DNA of 64,000 bases from Akkermansia sp. (GTDB taxonomy: Bacteria; Verrucomicrobiota; Verrucomicrobiia; Verrucomicrobiales; Akkermansiaceae), in assembly GCA_017471985.1 (NCBI GenBank), contig JAFURE010000014.1, forward strand, positions 1 to 64,000. The letters run 5' to 3'. The notes under the pieces are model-generated. The model made no database searches. It worked only from the letters and a program-made list of their open reading frames with translations, and was not told where the DNA came from. This document shows positions 17,029-25,159 of the stretch, piece by piece (within the stretch, counting starts at the first letter, position 1; every line of letters begins with the position of its first letter). The position numbers and the translations under genes were made by a program.

Positions 17029-19359
17029 TTATTTCTTTTGATTTTTCTCAATCTGGTTCTTAATGCGTGTGGCCGATGTGCTCTGCTTAGCTCCGCTGAT
17101 GCGCACATTGTTCTTCTTATCGAGCACCACGCGGGCGCCTGCGCCGGATGCAATGTGGGTGTTGTTGGCATCCTGCAGGGAGACTTTATCGCCCGAGAGA
17201 ACCTTGTTGCCGGTGGCACCATCCACGCTGAGCCTGTCGCCCATGGCGCGCATCATGCGCCCGGTGGAATCCTTGCCTGCAATAGCCACGTTGCCCTCGG
17301 CAGTTGCCAGACGCACGGAGCCTAAGTCACCGCCTGCTGCGCTATCCGGCAGCATTTCCACATGAATGGCCCCACTGCACTCCATTGAGCCCTGTTTTGC
17401 CTGCAGGGTGCCGCCGTTTGCGGTGTCTGCCTGTTTAAGGCCGGCATAGTTGAACACGAGGTGCGGATAGCGCTCCATGATGGGGCGGTTCTTTTCTGCC
17501 GGGCCGGGGTAGAGAGCCAGTTCGAGCTCGCCATTGGCGGAGAGTATGCCATTGTCAGCAACCATGCGCGACTTGGGACCGAGCTTCAGTACGCCCGCCT
17601 CGCGGTTGAGGGTCATGCTCTCAGTGCAGGTGGCTTTGGTTGTAGTCTTCTTGCCGGGCAGTTCTGCTGTCAGCTGAGCGCCGGTCATTGTCAGGTCACC
17701 GTTCGGCGCCAGATAGAGTCGGGTGGAGTTCTGTTCATCGGCCGCTGCAAGGCGGTAGCCGTTGTACTGCAGATTGGTGGTTTTGCCGGCGGCGGAGGTG
17801 AAGGTGGCCTCTGCCGTCAGTAAATTGAGTCGGGCATCGTCTGCCGTGAGAGCCAGACCTTCCTCCTGCTCGTTGCTGCGGTGTTGCACTGCTATGCCGC
17901 CTGTGGCCTCGATGGCCGCAATATCCTTATGCTGTGCAATGGCCAGATTGACCATGCCGGTGCGAGCTCTGTCCTGAGCTTTGGCTTCAGTATCAGGCTG
18001 CAACAGTATGACCAGTTTACCTTGGGCGGAGAAATTGCTGAGGGAATCCTGCGCGGTGATTCCGTTGGGCAGGGTGATGGTGTGGTCAGCTGCGGTGAAG
18101 GTGATGCAACCTGAGGTGCTGAAAGTACCCTGTATAGGGGCTGCCGTCTTGTCGGCAGCAGGGCGACTGTACTTGCCGCTGATGGTATCGCCCTGCAGGG
18201 TGATGTCGCCGTTTTCTGCGAGGTGCAGGGAATCATCGGTGCAGAGCTCCTGAGTGCCGTAGACCAGACGGGTTCCGGAACCGCTGATCTTAACATCGCC
18301 GGTGAGCCCATCGTAATGGAGGACTTCGCCGCAGACTTCTGCAGCGGGCTTGTCGTCGGCGGAGGGGCGGGTAATTCTGACGTTCCCCCGGGCATCTGCC
18401 GCTTCAATGCCTTTGATGTGAATGTCGGTAAACTGCGGCATGAAATCGCTCTTGCCGCCTTCCTTTTCTTCAACAGTGAGGGTGAGAATCAGGTAATCAT
18501 CGGCAGAAATGCCGCCGTCCGGCGTTTGCACTTCGGTGGGGCCGTCAAAATACAGCCGATGGGTTTCGGAGTGATAGTAGGCGCGGCCCTGTTTGTTGTG
18601 CAGGGTGCTGATATTGCCCTTGCTGTCACTCCATTTCAGGTCGATGTCGGCTGCGGAAATGTAGATGTCGCCATTGCTGTCTGCCAGAATAAAAGCGCGT
18701 GCGTTCTCCTGAGCTGTTATCTGCAGCTTGTTCTGCTCACGCTCGATGACAACTGTTGCACCCGTGGTTGAAGCGCTCTCCAGATAGATGGTGTTCTGCA
18801 TGGCATCCACCATGGTGACCGCTGCGTTAATCTGTACAGGCGGCGTGTTCCGGGTGAGCTCAGATATTTGAGCTGGCGGTGTGTCCTGAGAATCCGTTGA
18901 ATCTATTGATTCTGTCGTCTCTGTCGGACCGGCAGTTTGGGTGTTCAGTCCGGTTGTGGCAGAGCCTTTGGCTGAACTTTTGCCCTGCTTTAAGGTTTTC
19001 TGGGGGAATTGAATGTAGAGCCGCTCAGAACTGCGTAGCTCGAGTCGGGGGTCAGCCAGTCGCACGTTGTTGATGTAGGCTATGCGTGAGTTGGCTGCAT
19101 CGAAAACCATGCCCCCATCGGCTACGGCTACGGTGTCGCTACCACTGCGCTCGGGCAGAGAGGTGTCGGCCCCTTTTAGCATTGGTGGAATTTCGCCCAG
19201 TAAGTCCGAGACTGTCTTGTTAACCGCTGTTCGTTTTTCGGAAAGACTGGTTAACGTAGCCTCTCGTTCTGCAACGAGTTGAGTTATGTCAATACCCTTT
19301 TCAGCGGCGTATGAGAGGGCGGCAGTCAGGAGCAACAGTACGGCTGGCAGCGGTTTCAT
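17029..19359 (-). CDS. Very long LptA/OstA-like LPS transport protein
   Basis: 776 aa with a signal peptide (MKPLPAVLLLLTAALSYA). The body is a long series of beta-rich units of OstA/LptA type (for example MVFDAANSRIAYINNVRLADPRLEL, GNVRITRPSADD, LTGDVKISGSGTRLVYG, GNKVLSGDKVSL), with a Ser/Thr-rich linker at about 130-165 and a basic C-terminus. Typical LptA is about 180-200 aa, so this is about four times longer, perhaps a covalent version of the bridge that LptA normally makes by oligomerising. It overlaps the LptC-like gene by 4 nt (ATGA) and sits directly before lptB. Context makes an LPS-transport role likely; family call moderate. Confidence 0.7.
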   Translation of the reverse strand: MKPLPAVLLLLTAALSYAAEKGIDITQLVAEREATLTSLSEKRTAVNKTVSDLLGEIPPMLKGADTSLPERSGSDTVAVADGGMVFDAANSRIAYINNVRLADPRLELRSSERLYIQFPQKTLKQGKSSAKGSATTGLNTQTAGPTETTESIDSTDSQDTPPAQISELTRNTPPVQINAAVTMVDAMQNTIYLESASTTGATVVIEREQNKLQITAQENARAFILADSNGDIYISAADIDLKWSDSKGNISTLHNKQGRAYYHSETHRLYFDGPTEVQTPDGGISADDYLILTLTVEEKEGGKSDFMPQFTDIHIKGIEAADARGNVRITRPSADDKPAAEVCGEVLHYDGLTGDVKISGSGTRLVYGTQELCTDDSLHLAENGDITLQGDTISGKYSRPAADKTAAPIQGTFSTSGCITFTAADHTITLPNGITAQDSLSNFSAQGKLVILLQPDTEAKAQDRARTGMVNLAIAQHKDIAAIEATGGIAVQHRSNEQEEGLALTADDARLNLLTAEATFTSAAGKTTNLQYNGYRLAAADEQNSTRLYLAPNGDLTMTGAQLTAELPGKKTTTKATCTESMTLNREAGVLKLGPKSRMVADNGILSANGELELALYPGPAEKNRPIMERYPHLVFNYAGLKQADTANGGTLQAKQGSMECSGAIHVEMLPDSAAGGDLGSVRLATAEGNVAIAGKDSTGRMMRAMGDRLSVDGATGNKVLSGDKVSLQDANNTHIASGAGARVVLDKKNNVRISGAKQSTSATRIKNQIEKNQKK

Positions 19360-19832
19360 TTACCCTTGGGCTGTTTGTTGAATGCTGAGTTTTTGACGAC
19401 TGTGTGCACCGGGCCTTTGAGCACGCCAACGTCGTTGGCCGTGCTGAAGGTAACACCGGTGCCCCGGGCAGAAAAGCGGGGACTTTCGACCTCCGGCTCG
19501 GTATCAGAAGTCACGATACTGGTGCGGAAGTCGTAGGCGGCCCGGTCGCAGGTGACGGTTGTCACCTCGCCGTTCTCTGCATAGAGTTCTGCCTTGATGC
19601 CGGTGAACTTAACCTCGGAGCGGGTGGCAATCTCCATGAGCTTGGCTATCAGGAGTGCGGAAACCCGGTGGTTTTCGTAACGGGGCAGGGAGATGCCCTT
19701 CACCTTGCTGCCGGGGGGCAATAGTTGGAGCCCGGGAAATTCGTGCTCAGCAACAGAACTTTTGGGCACTTGTCCCCAAGTATAGGGAACAAGTGCTGCC
19801 AGAGTGCAGAGAATGGCGAAACGGTGCTTCAT
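19356..19832 (-). CDS. LptC-like exported protein
   Basis: 158 aa with a cleavable-looking signal peptide (MKHRFAILCTLAALVPYTWG). The beta-rich remainder includes VKFTGIKAELYAENGEVTTVTCDRA and RFSARGTGVTFSTANDVGVLKG, which resemble the LptC/OstA jelly-roll. Its start codon overlaps the kdsA stop by one base (TGATG) and its stop overlaps the next start (ATGA), a sign of translational coupling. Position between kdsA and the LptA-like gene supports the call. Canonical LptC keeps its N-terminal helix as an anchor; here it may be cleaved. Confidence 0.65.
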   Translation of the reverse strand: MKHRFAILCTLAALVPYTWGQVPKSSVAEHEFPGLQLLPPGSKVKGISLPRYENHRVSALLIAKLMEIATRSEVKFTGIKAELYAENGEVTTVTCDRAAYDFRTSIVTSDTEPEVESPRFSARGTGVTFSTANDVGVLKGPVHTVVKNSAFNKQPKGK

Positions 19833-20650
19833 CAGGACATCTGGTCGTAGGCGGAGCGTACGAGCTGCATGTTGGTGAGAATGCGCTCAAGGTCGTCCAG
19901 TCGCACCTGGTTGGGGCCGTCGGACATGGCGTTGTCGGGGTCGCTGTGAACCTCCATGAACACGCCGTCAATGCCGGCTGCCATAGCTGCGTTGGCCAGT
20001 ACGGGTGCCAGATCGCGGTCGCCGCCGGTGGCACCACCCAGACCGCCCGGGCGCTGCACGGAGTGCGTGGCATCGAATACAACGGGGCAGCCGAACTGGC
20101 GCATCCAGTACAGACCGCGCATGTCTACCACCAGGTTGTTGTAACCGAAGGTGGTGCCGCGCTCGCAAAGCATGTACTTATCGCAACCGAAGGCCTGCAT
20201 CTTCTCGCAGATGTTCTTGCAATCCCAGGGGGCGAGGAACTGGCCCTTCTTGATATTGACGGGACGGCCGGTCTTGGCGCAGGCCTCGAGCAGGTCGCTC
20301 TGGCGGCAGAGGAAAGCGGGAATCTGCAGCAGGTCCACGTACTGAGCGGCATATTCGGCCTGCTCTTCGGTGTGTACGTCTGTTACAACGGGAATCTGCA
20401 GCTCCTTGCCGATTTCGGAGAGAATGCGGCAACCCTCGGCGATGCCGAGGCCACGGAAGCTCTTGACGTTAGTGCGGTTGGCCTTGTCGTAAGAGGCCTT
20501 GAAGATGAAGGGAACGCCCAGACGGGTGCAGATTTCCTTAATGCTGCGAGCCATCTGCCAGGCGAATTCTTCGTTTTCGAGAGAGCAGGGCCCAAGCAGA
20601 TAGAAGGGAGCCTTGCCGCCGATTTCTACGTTCTGAATGTTGAAGGACAT
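19832..20650 (-). CDS. kdsA: 3-deoxy-8-phosphooctulonate synthase
   Basis: 272 aa from the ATG at 20650 (MSFNIQNVEIGGK); a TTG 14 codons upstream is inside the promoter zone and is rejected. It condenses phosphoenolpyruvate with arabinose-5-phosphate to KDO-8-phosphate for the LPS core. Diagnostic pieces: LLGPCSLEN, FKASYDKANRTN, TDVHTEEQA, IKKGQFLAPWD, CERGTTFGYNNLVVDMR, FDATHSVQRPGG and DGVFMEVHSDPDNAMSDGPN. A Cys appears in GCDKYMLCERG, and the KDDKxxxC-type metal site is not obvious. First gene of the kdsA-lptC-lptA-lptB operon. Confidence 0.95.
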   Translation of the reverse strand: MSFNIQNVEIGGKAPFYLLGPCSLENEEFAWQMARSIKEICTRLGVPFIFKASYDKANRTNVKSFRGLGIAEGCRILSEIGKELQIPVVTDVHTEEQAEYAAQYVDLLQIPAFLCRQSDLLEACAKTGRPVNIKKGQFLAPWDCKNICEKMQAFGCDKYMLCERGTTFGYNNLVVDMRGLYWMRQFGCPVVFDATHSVQRPGGLGGATGGDRDLAPVLANAAMAAGIDGVFMEVHSDPDNAMSDGPNQVRLDDLERILTNMQLVRSAYDQMS

Positions 20651-20680
20651 GAGTAAGTCTGTACGTTTGTTGATGTATAT

Positions 20681-20709
20681 ATTATGCCGCAAAAAGCGGG
20701 TGAAGTCAA
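20681..20709 (-). promoter_or_regulatory. Promoter of the kdsA-lpt operon
   Basis: Minus strand TTGACT (20709-20704), 17-nt spacer, CATAAT (20686-20681). The leader to the ATG at 20650 is about 24 nt and has no Shine-Dalgarno sequence. Confidence 0.75.
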
Positions 20710-20754
20710 TGAGATTTCACTATTTTTGCAGACTTTCGGCAAAAAAGCCGATTA

Positions 20755-21513
20755 TCAGGAAAGTAACAGCAGGCGCACCGGGTTGTACAGCAGGGCGCGC
20801 AGGGCTGCGGCTATGCGGTTGGCCTCCTGCTCAGGCAGGGTGGTGGCTGCGTAGAATGTGTAGGAAAGGGTGTTCTTGTACTGGCCATCACCGCCGGCTC
20901 GAATGGCGTCTTTTTCACGGCTGCCGCGGGCGAGCATGGCAAAGCCCGGGCGGTGGCCATCGGCGAGAACGGCGGCTACCTGTTCGCGGGTGGTGTGGGC
21001 ATCGCACACGACGATGTGGGGGGTGAAGTTTGCCGGTGCCGGGCGGGGGGCAGAGGTTTCCCTTGCCAGACGGTAGATGCTCTTGTTGGCGGCATTCTCA
21101 ATGGCCGTTACCTGAGAGCCCTTATGTTCAAAGAGCATCACGTTGATGTTGCCCGATGGCTCCTGCCAGGAGGGGCAGGTGGTGCAGGCCTTCACAACGG
21201 CGCGAATGATGTAGTCGAAGAGGGAATAGCGGTTCTCCAGCAGTTTTTCACACTGCACGGCTATGGGCATGCTGATGGCGGCCAGTGCGCTCATATCCAC
21301 CTCATCGTCATAAATATAGTAGCCGTCCTTCTGTTCCCGGGTCGGGGGAATAGCGTGGTCGGCCAGAGTGGTGCCCCCGCGTCGCTGTGGTGCGGGTGTG
21401 GAAATCTGGACATCCGCCGCCATGATTCTGCCGCGGGGGCCGGAGCCGCGCAGTGTGGTGGGGTCTATGCCGCGAGCGGCACACAATTTGGCTGCAAGGG
21501 GGGAAATGAGCAT
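20755..21513 (-). CDS. E2-like 2-oxoacid dehydrogenase acyltransferase homologue, lipoyl domain and active site missing
   Basis: 252 aa. Residues 2-35 (ISPLAAKLCAARGIDPTTL, then GSGPRGRI) are a peripheral-subunit-binding domain, the part of E2 that binds E1/E3. A catalytic-domain-like region follows (about 70-252), ending in the E2-like RIAAALRALLYNPVRLLLLS. No lipoyl domain precedes it. Where E2 enzymes have the catalytic DHRxxDG motif this protein has FYAATTLPEQEA, so acyl transfer by the usual mechanism looks impossible. It lies 74 nt downstream of nagA. It could be an assembly or binding protein for a dehydrogenase complex, or a decaying paralogue. Confidence 0.7.
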   Translation of the reverse strand: MLISPLAAKLCAARGIDPTTLRGSGPRGRIMAADVQISTPAPQRRGGTTLADHAIPPTREQKDGYYIYDDEVDMSALAAISMPIAVQCEKLLENRYSLFDYIIRAVVKACTTCPSWQEPSGNINVMLFEHKGSQVTAIENAANKSIYRLARETSAPRPAPANFTPHIVVCDAHTTREQVAAVLADGHRPGFAMLARGSREKDAIRAGGDGQYKNTLSYTFYAATTLPEQEANRIAAALRALLYNPVRLLLLS

Positions 21514-21542
21514 GGCGAAGAATGTCGGGTGGGAGAGAGTTT

Positions 21543-21569
21543 AAGTCCCCCGGGGGTGCCGGGGGACTT
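21543..21569. terminator. GC-rich hairpin between nagA and E2-like gene
   Basis: Perfect stem AAGTCCCCC / GGGGGACTT, 18 nt beyond the nagA stop (minus strand). There is no strong U run, so it may be a partial terminator or an RNA-stability element. Confidence 0.45.
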
Positions 21570-21587
21570 GTTGAAAAGCGGGGGAAT

Positions 21588-22730
21588 TTACGCGGTGTAG
21601 CGAACTTCGCCGTCAATGATTGTCATGACGGTGTCGTACTCGGCGTCGAGCAGTACGAGGTCAGCGGTGTAGCCGGGGGCTACCTTGCCGAGGTCGTACA
21701 GACCGAGAGACTGAGCGGCGTTCCACGAGGTTGCCTTCACCAGCTCGCTCAGGGGCTTGCCGGTAATCTCCCGGACGTTCTTCAGACCCTTGGCGAAGCG
21801 CAGGGTGGAGCCGGCCAGATTGCCGCTCTCCAGGCGAGCCACGCCGCCCTTCACAATGATGGGCAGACCACCCAGCTGGCCGGGGCCATCGGGCATCCAC
21901 GAGCAGGCCAGAGAGTCGGTAATCATAATCATCTGGGAGATGTCCTTGTTGGTGAAGGTGAGGTTGAGCATGTCCTCGCACAGGTGAATCTTGTCGCAGA
22001 TGATTTCAATCTTCACATCCTTGTCGAGCATACCGGAACCCACAAGGCCGATTTCGCGGTGGTGCTGGGGGCTCATCTGGTTGCAGAAGTGGGTAAGGTG
22101 CTTCAGTCCGGCAGCCTTGGCCTTCTTGAAGTCGGCGTAGCTGGCGGCAGAGTGGCCGGCGGAGCAGGTGATGCCGATGGCACTGGCCTTGGCGATGAAG
22201 TCAACGGCGCCGGGCATCTCGGGAGCCATGGAGATGTAGAGAACGGGGTAAATGTCGTTGAGCATGCTCACGTCCTCGAAGTCGGCGGGGCGCACGAAAG
22301 CGGGGTTCTGAGCACCGCACTGGCGGGGGTTGATGTAGGGCCCTTCAAGGTGTACACCGGGGGTCTTGGAGCCGTTGGGGCTTTCGGCGTATTCCTTCAC
22401 CACGCGGCAGACGTCGGCCAGTGTGTTGGTGCCAAGGGTCAGGGTGGTGGGCAGCCAGGTGGTCACGCCTTCCTTCATCTTGCAATCAGCGATGGTACGA
22501 ATGCTCTCTACCTTGCAGTCGCAGGTGTCGCAACCGCCGGCGCCATGGGAGTGAATGTCAATGAAGCCGGGCATGAGCATGTTGCCGCCGGCATCGATGG
22601 TCTTGTCGGCCTCTGCTGTCTCGCCGGGCATGAGCACGGCGGCAATCTTTGTGCCGTCAATGAGAACGGACCCGCCCGCGATGTCTACGCCGGGGGAGAT
22701 GATACGAGCATTTGTGATGAGCGTTTTCAT
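21588..22730 (-). CDS. nagA: N-acetylglucosamine-6-phosphate deacetylase
   Basis: 380 aa from the ATG at 22730 (MKTLITNARIISPG). It removes acetate from GlcNAc-6-phosphate, a step in use of mucin or peptidoglycan amino sugars. Amidohydrolase features: GFIDIHSHGAGG (HxH metal site, about 58-69), HLEGPYINPRQCGAQNP (about 143-159; the Glu is the usual single-metal ligand), SAGHSAASYADF (about 200), KHLTHFCNQMSP (about 217) and the catalytic Asp in IMITDSLACSW (about 283). Length is normal. Fits a mucin-using gut organism. Confidence 0.95.
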   Translation of the reverse strand: MKTLITNARIISPGVDIAGGSVLIDGTKIAAVLMPGETAEADKTIDAGGNMLMPGFIDIHSHGAGGCDTCDCKVESIRTIADCKMKEGVTTWLPTTLTLGTNTLADVCRVVKEYAESPNGSKTPGVHLEGPYINPRQCGAQNPAFVRPADFEDVSMLNDIYPVLYISMAPEMPGAVDFIAKASAIGITCSAGHSAASYADFKKAKAAGLKHLTHFCNQMSPQHHREIGLVGSGMLDKDVKIEIICDKIHLCEDMLNLTFTNKDISQMIMITDSLACSWMPDGPGQLGGLPIIVKGGVARLESGNLAGSTLRFAKGLKNVREITGKPLSELVKATSWNAAQSLGLYDLGKVAPGYTADLVLLDAEYDTVMTIIDGEVRYTA

Positions 22731-22787
22731 GATGTGTAGATAGACGTTATGGGGACGCGACTGCACGTTCCCTCGTTTTCTGCTCTT

Positions 22788-22816
22788 ATTCTACCGTTAT
22801 GCGCGCGGTGTGGCAA
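22788..22816 (-). promoter_or_regulatory. nagA promoter
   Basis: Minus strand TTGCCA (22816-22811), 17-nt spacer, TAGAAT (22793-22788); leader about 50 nt. Confidence 0.7.
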
Positions 22817-22868
22817 GTTAAAAACAGGTCACGGCTGTAAAAAAAGTCGCTCCTATGGCAGCAGTCGG

Positions 22869-23666
22869 TTATTTTGCTGCATCGGGGTAGCGGCTTTCAA
22901 ACTCCTGCAGGATGGCGAGGTGGAATTTGTCGAGGTAGGTGAGCGCCTTGCTGCGTATATCGGTCGGTACGCCGTAGTAGGCGGCGGCCACGCTGCCGGT
23001 GATGGCGGCGAGGGTGTCGCTGTCGCCGCCTATCGAGATGGCATTGCGCACGGCATCCTCAAAATCACTGCTCTCGAAGAATGCCTGCAGTGCCTGCGGC
23101 ACGGTCTCCTGGCAGGTTTCGTTGAATTGGTAATCCTCCCAAATGTCGTCGAGGGTGAAATTGAGGTCGTAATAATTCCGGCGGATGTAGCGGCGGATGT
23201 CCTCCTTTTTGCTGCCTGTACGGGCCAGATAGATGGCCATGGCCGTAGCCTCCGCTCCCTTCAGCCCCTCGGGGTGGTTGTGGGTTACAGCAGTCACGGC
23301 GTGGGAGAGCTTTTTCACCTCGGCTTCACTGTTGCCTGCATATCCCACGGCACTCACGCGCATGGCGGCGCCGTTGCCGAAACTGTTGTAGGGTTGCGGG
23401 TCGTCCTCCAGCAGCCAACCGGCAAAGCGGCCGCCATAGCAGCCATCGGGGTAGGCGCGGCCAATCTCCTGCATCCATTGTACGGCCTGTTGGCTCAAAT
23501 CGGTGAAGTCGGGCTTGCTGCGCAGAATGGCCGCCCCGATAGCCAGTGTCATGAACGAGTCGTCTGTGGGAAAGCATGACTCATGCAGGAAGGTGAACTT
23601 CTTGCTCTTGTTGTTATCCCATTCAAAACGGGAGCCGACTATATCTCCGATAATAGCGCCTATCAT
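22869..23666 (-). CDS. ADP-ribosylglycohydrolase family protein
   Basis: 265 aa from the ATG at 23666 (MIGAIIGDIVGSRFEW). Family signatures: GAIIGDIVGSRFE, PTDDSFMTLAIG (metal-binding T-D-D, about 36-47), YAGNSEAEVKKLSHAVTAVTHNHPEG, and the C-terminal ISIGGDSDTLAAITGSVA (second metal site, D-S-D-T). It hydrolyses ADP-ribose from proteins or small molecules (DraG/ARH fold); the substrate is unknown. The -10 box ends 9 nt before the start codon, so the leader is only a few nucleotides. Longer in-frame starts would run upstream of the promoter and are rejected. Confidence 0.92.
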   Translation of the reverse strand: MIGAIIGDIVGSRFEWDNNKSKKFTFLHESCFPTDDSFMTLAIGAAILRSKPDFTDLSQQAVQWMQEIGRAYPDGCYGGRFAGWLLEDDPQPYNSFGNGAAMRVSAVGYAGNSEAEVKKLSHAVTAVTHNHPEGLKGAEATAMAIYLARTGSKKEDIRRYIRRNYYDLNFTLDDIWEDYQFNETCQETVPQALQAFFESSDFEDAVRNAISIGGDSDTLAAITGSVAAAYYGVPTDIRSKALTYLDKFHLAILQEFESRYPDAAK

Positions 23667-23675
23667 TTGTTGTCT

Positions 23676-23703
23676 ATTCTGGCATAAGTGCAGGGTATTG
23701 CAA
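23676..23703 (-). promoter_or_regulatory. Promoter of ADP-ribosylglycohydrolase gene (near-leaderless)
   Basis: Minus strand TTGCAA (23703-23698), 16-nt spacer, CAGAAT (23681-23676), then 9 nt to the ATG at 23666. Confidence 0.65.
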
Positions 23704-23733
23704 GCAGAAAATGCGCGGAGACGGCGATTTTTC

Positions 23734-23762
23734 TTGACTTTGGCGCGCATGCGGGGTACCCT
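23734..23762 (+). promoter_or_regulatory. tpiA promoter
   Basis: TTGACT (23734-23739), 17-nt spacer, TACCCT (23757-23762); leader about 25 nt to the ATG at 23794, without a Shine-Dalgarno sequence. Confidence 0.7.
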
Positions 23763-23793
23763 TGTGCCGTCAGAACAGACACATCTTATTATT

Positions 23794-24555
23794 ATGTCTC
23801 GCAAACCCATTATTGCCGCTAACTGGAAGATGAACATGGGCCCGAAGGAAGCCAAGGCTTTCCTCGCCGCGTTCAAGGATGAGAAGACCTGCGATATCGC
23901 TGTCGACAAGGTGATCGTTCCTCCCTTTGTGACGATTCCTGCCGTTATGGAGACCCTCGGCGAGTGCAAGTGCATCGGCGTAGGCGCTCAGGACGTGAGC
24001 GACCGCGACAACGGTGCCTTCACCGGTGAGATTTCCACCGCCATGCTCAACGAGCTGGGCTGCACCTATGTGGTGCTTGGTCACAGCGAGCGCCGCCAGT
24101 ACCATGGCGAGACCAATGCCTACATCAACAAGAAGATTAAGAAGGCTCTTGCTGCCGGTATCTGCCCCATCTACTGCATTGGCGAGACTCTCGAGCAGCG
24201 CCAGGGTGGTGAGCTTGAGACTGTGCTGAAGTCCCAGGTTGTAGAGGGGCTGGAGGGCCTGACTCCCGCCGAGGTTGCCGGTCTGGTTATCGCTTACGAG
24301 CCCGTTTGGGCCATTGGTACCGGTGTGACCGCCAGCGCTGAGGACGCTCAGGCTGCTCACGCTTTCATTCGTGGCGTGATTGCCGACACCTTCGGTGCCG
24401 AGGCTGCTGAGGCTGTGCGCCTGCAGTACGGTGGTTCCGTGAAGCCCGGCAATGCTGCCGAGCTCATGAGCCAGCCCGACATCGACGGCGCTCTGGTGGG
24501 CGGTGCAGCTCTGCTGCCCGACTCCTTCGCTGCTATCATCAAGGCTTCTGTGTAA
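23794..24555 (+). CDS. tpiA: Triosephosphate isomerase
   Basis: 253 aa from the ATG at 23794 (MSRKPIIAANWKMN). It interconverts dihydroxyacetone phosphate and glyceraldehyde-3-phosphate. Catalytic pieces are all present: Lys in NWKMN, His in VLGHSERR (about 95), Glu in AYEPVWAIGTG (about 168) and the phosphate loop LQYGGSVKPGNA (about 213) with LVGGAAL. Third-position C bias suggests high expression. It has its own promoter and a strong terminator. Confidence 0.98.
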   Translation: MSRKPIIAANWKMNMGPKEAKAFLAAFKDEKTCDIAVDKVIVPPFVTIPAVMETLGECKCIGVGAQDVSDRDNGAFTGEISTAMLNELGCTYVVLGHSERRQYHGETNAYINKKIKKALAAGICPIYCIGETLEQRQGGELETVLKSQVVEGLEGLTPAEVAGLVIAYEPVWAIGTGVTASAEDAQAAHAFIRGVIADTFGAEAAEAVRLQYGGSVKPGNAAELMSQPDIDGALVGGAALLPDSFAAIIKASV

Positions 24556-24577
24556 TATCACACACCTATAATTTCAG

Positions 24578-24616
24578 TCACCCGCTGTATGTTACCGTAC
24601 AGCGGGTGATTTTTTT
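24578..24616 (+). terminator. Terminator after tpiA
   Basis: A 12-bp perfect stem (TCACCCGCTGTA / TACAGCGGGTGA), 8-nt loop, then seven T. Confidence 0.95.
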
Positions 24617-24637
24617 GTATAAAAATAAGCTTTGGAC

Positions 24638-24666
24638 TTGCCAAATACGGATGTGTGTGCTATAAC
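24638..24666 (+). promoter_or_regulatory. Promoter of small membrane protein gene
   Basis: TTGCCA (24638-24643), 17-nt spacer, TATAAC (24661-24666); leader about 36 nt to the ATG at 24709. Confidence 0.75.
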
Positions 24667-24708
24667 CCCCGCCGCCGACTACAAGTTAACATACAGCCCC
24701 TGACTACA

Positions 24709-25026
24709 ATGGCACTTAAACCCGTAAAACCCCGTAATATCAGCCGTTCTCCCTTGCAGCGCCCTGTTGGCGGCGCTCCGTTTGCCCCTGCCTATGTGCA
24801 GAAGACCAAGTCTAACGGCGGTCTCTGGATATTCCTTCTCCTGGTTCTTGCCGGTGGTGCATTCTATTACGTTTATACGCATCAGGAAACTCCGGTTGCA
24901 GATAATACCCCCAAGGTTATCGTGGTGGGTAATCCTGATGATGCGGCCCGACAAAACTCCGACGATCAGGGGAATCTGCAGCGACCCAAAAAGACGGCAA
25001 TGGGCACAGTTGGTGCCCGTGAGTAA
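24709..25026 (+). CDS. Small single-span membrane protein
   Basis: 105 aa (MALKPVKPRNISRSPLQR). A basic, Pro-rich cytoplasmic N-terminus of about 40 residues, one TM helix (LWIFLLLVLAGGAFYYVYTH), and a polar C-terminus of about 40 residues outside the membrane. No known domain. The gene has its own promoter and terminator, so it is a self-standing unit. Function unknown. Confidence 0.75.
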   Translation: MALKPVKPRNISRSPLQRPVGGAPFAPAYVQKTKSNGGLWIFLLLVLAGGAFYYVYTHQETPVADNTPKVIVVGNPDDAARQNSDDQGNLQRPKKTAMGTVGARE

Positions 25027-25051
25027 AATATAGCAAATATATATTTCAAAA

Positions 25052-25085
25052 GTCACCCGTTTTTTTGTATCGGGTGGCTTTTTTT
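25052..25085 (+). terminator. Terminator after small membrane protein gene
   Basis: Stem GTCACCCG / CGGGTGGC (one G-U pair), 11-nt loop, then seven T. The next promoter's -35 begins 3 nt after it. Confidence 0.85.
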
Positions 25086-25087
25086 GT

Positions 25088-25116
25088 TTGACCTTTCGTG
25101 AGCATGAGAGTAGACT
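25088..25116 (+). promoter_or_regulatory. Promoter of IdeS-like protease gene
   Basis: TTGACC (25088-25093), 17-nt spacer, TAGACT (25111-25116); leader about 37 nt to the ATG at 25160. Confidence 0.75.
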
Positions 25117-25159
25117 GATGGAGTAAAAGTTGGTACGTTTTTTTCTTTCTCTCAATTGT

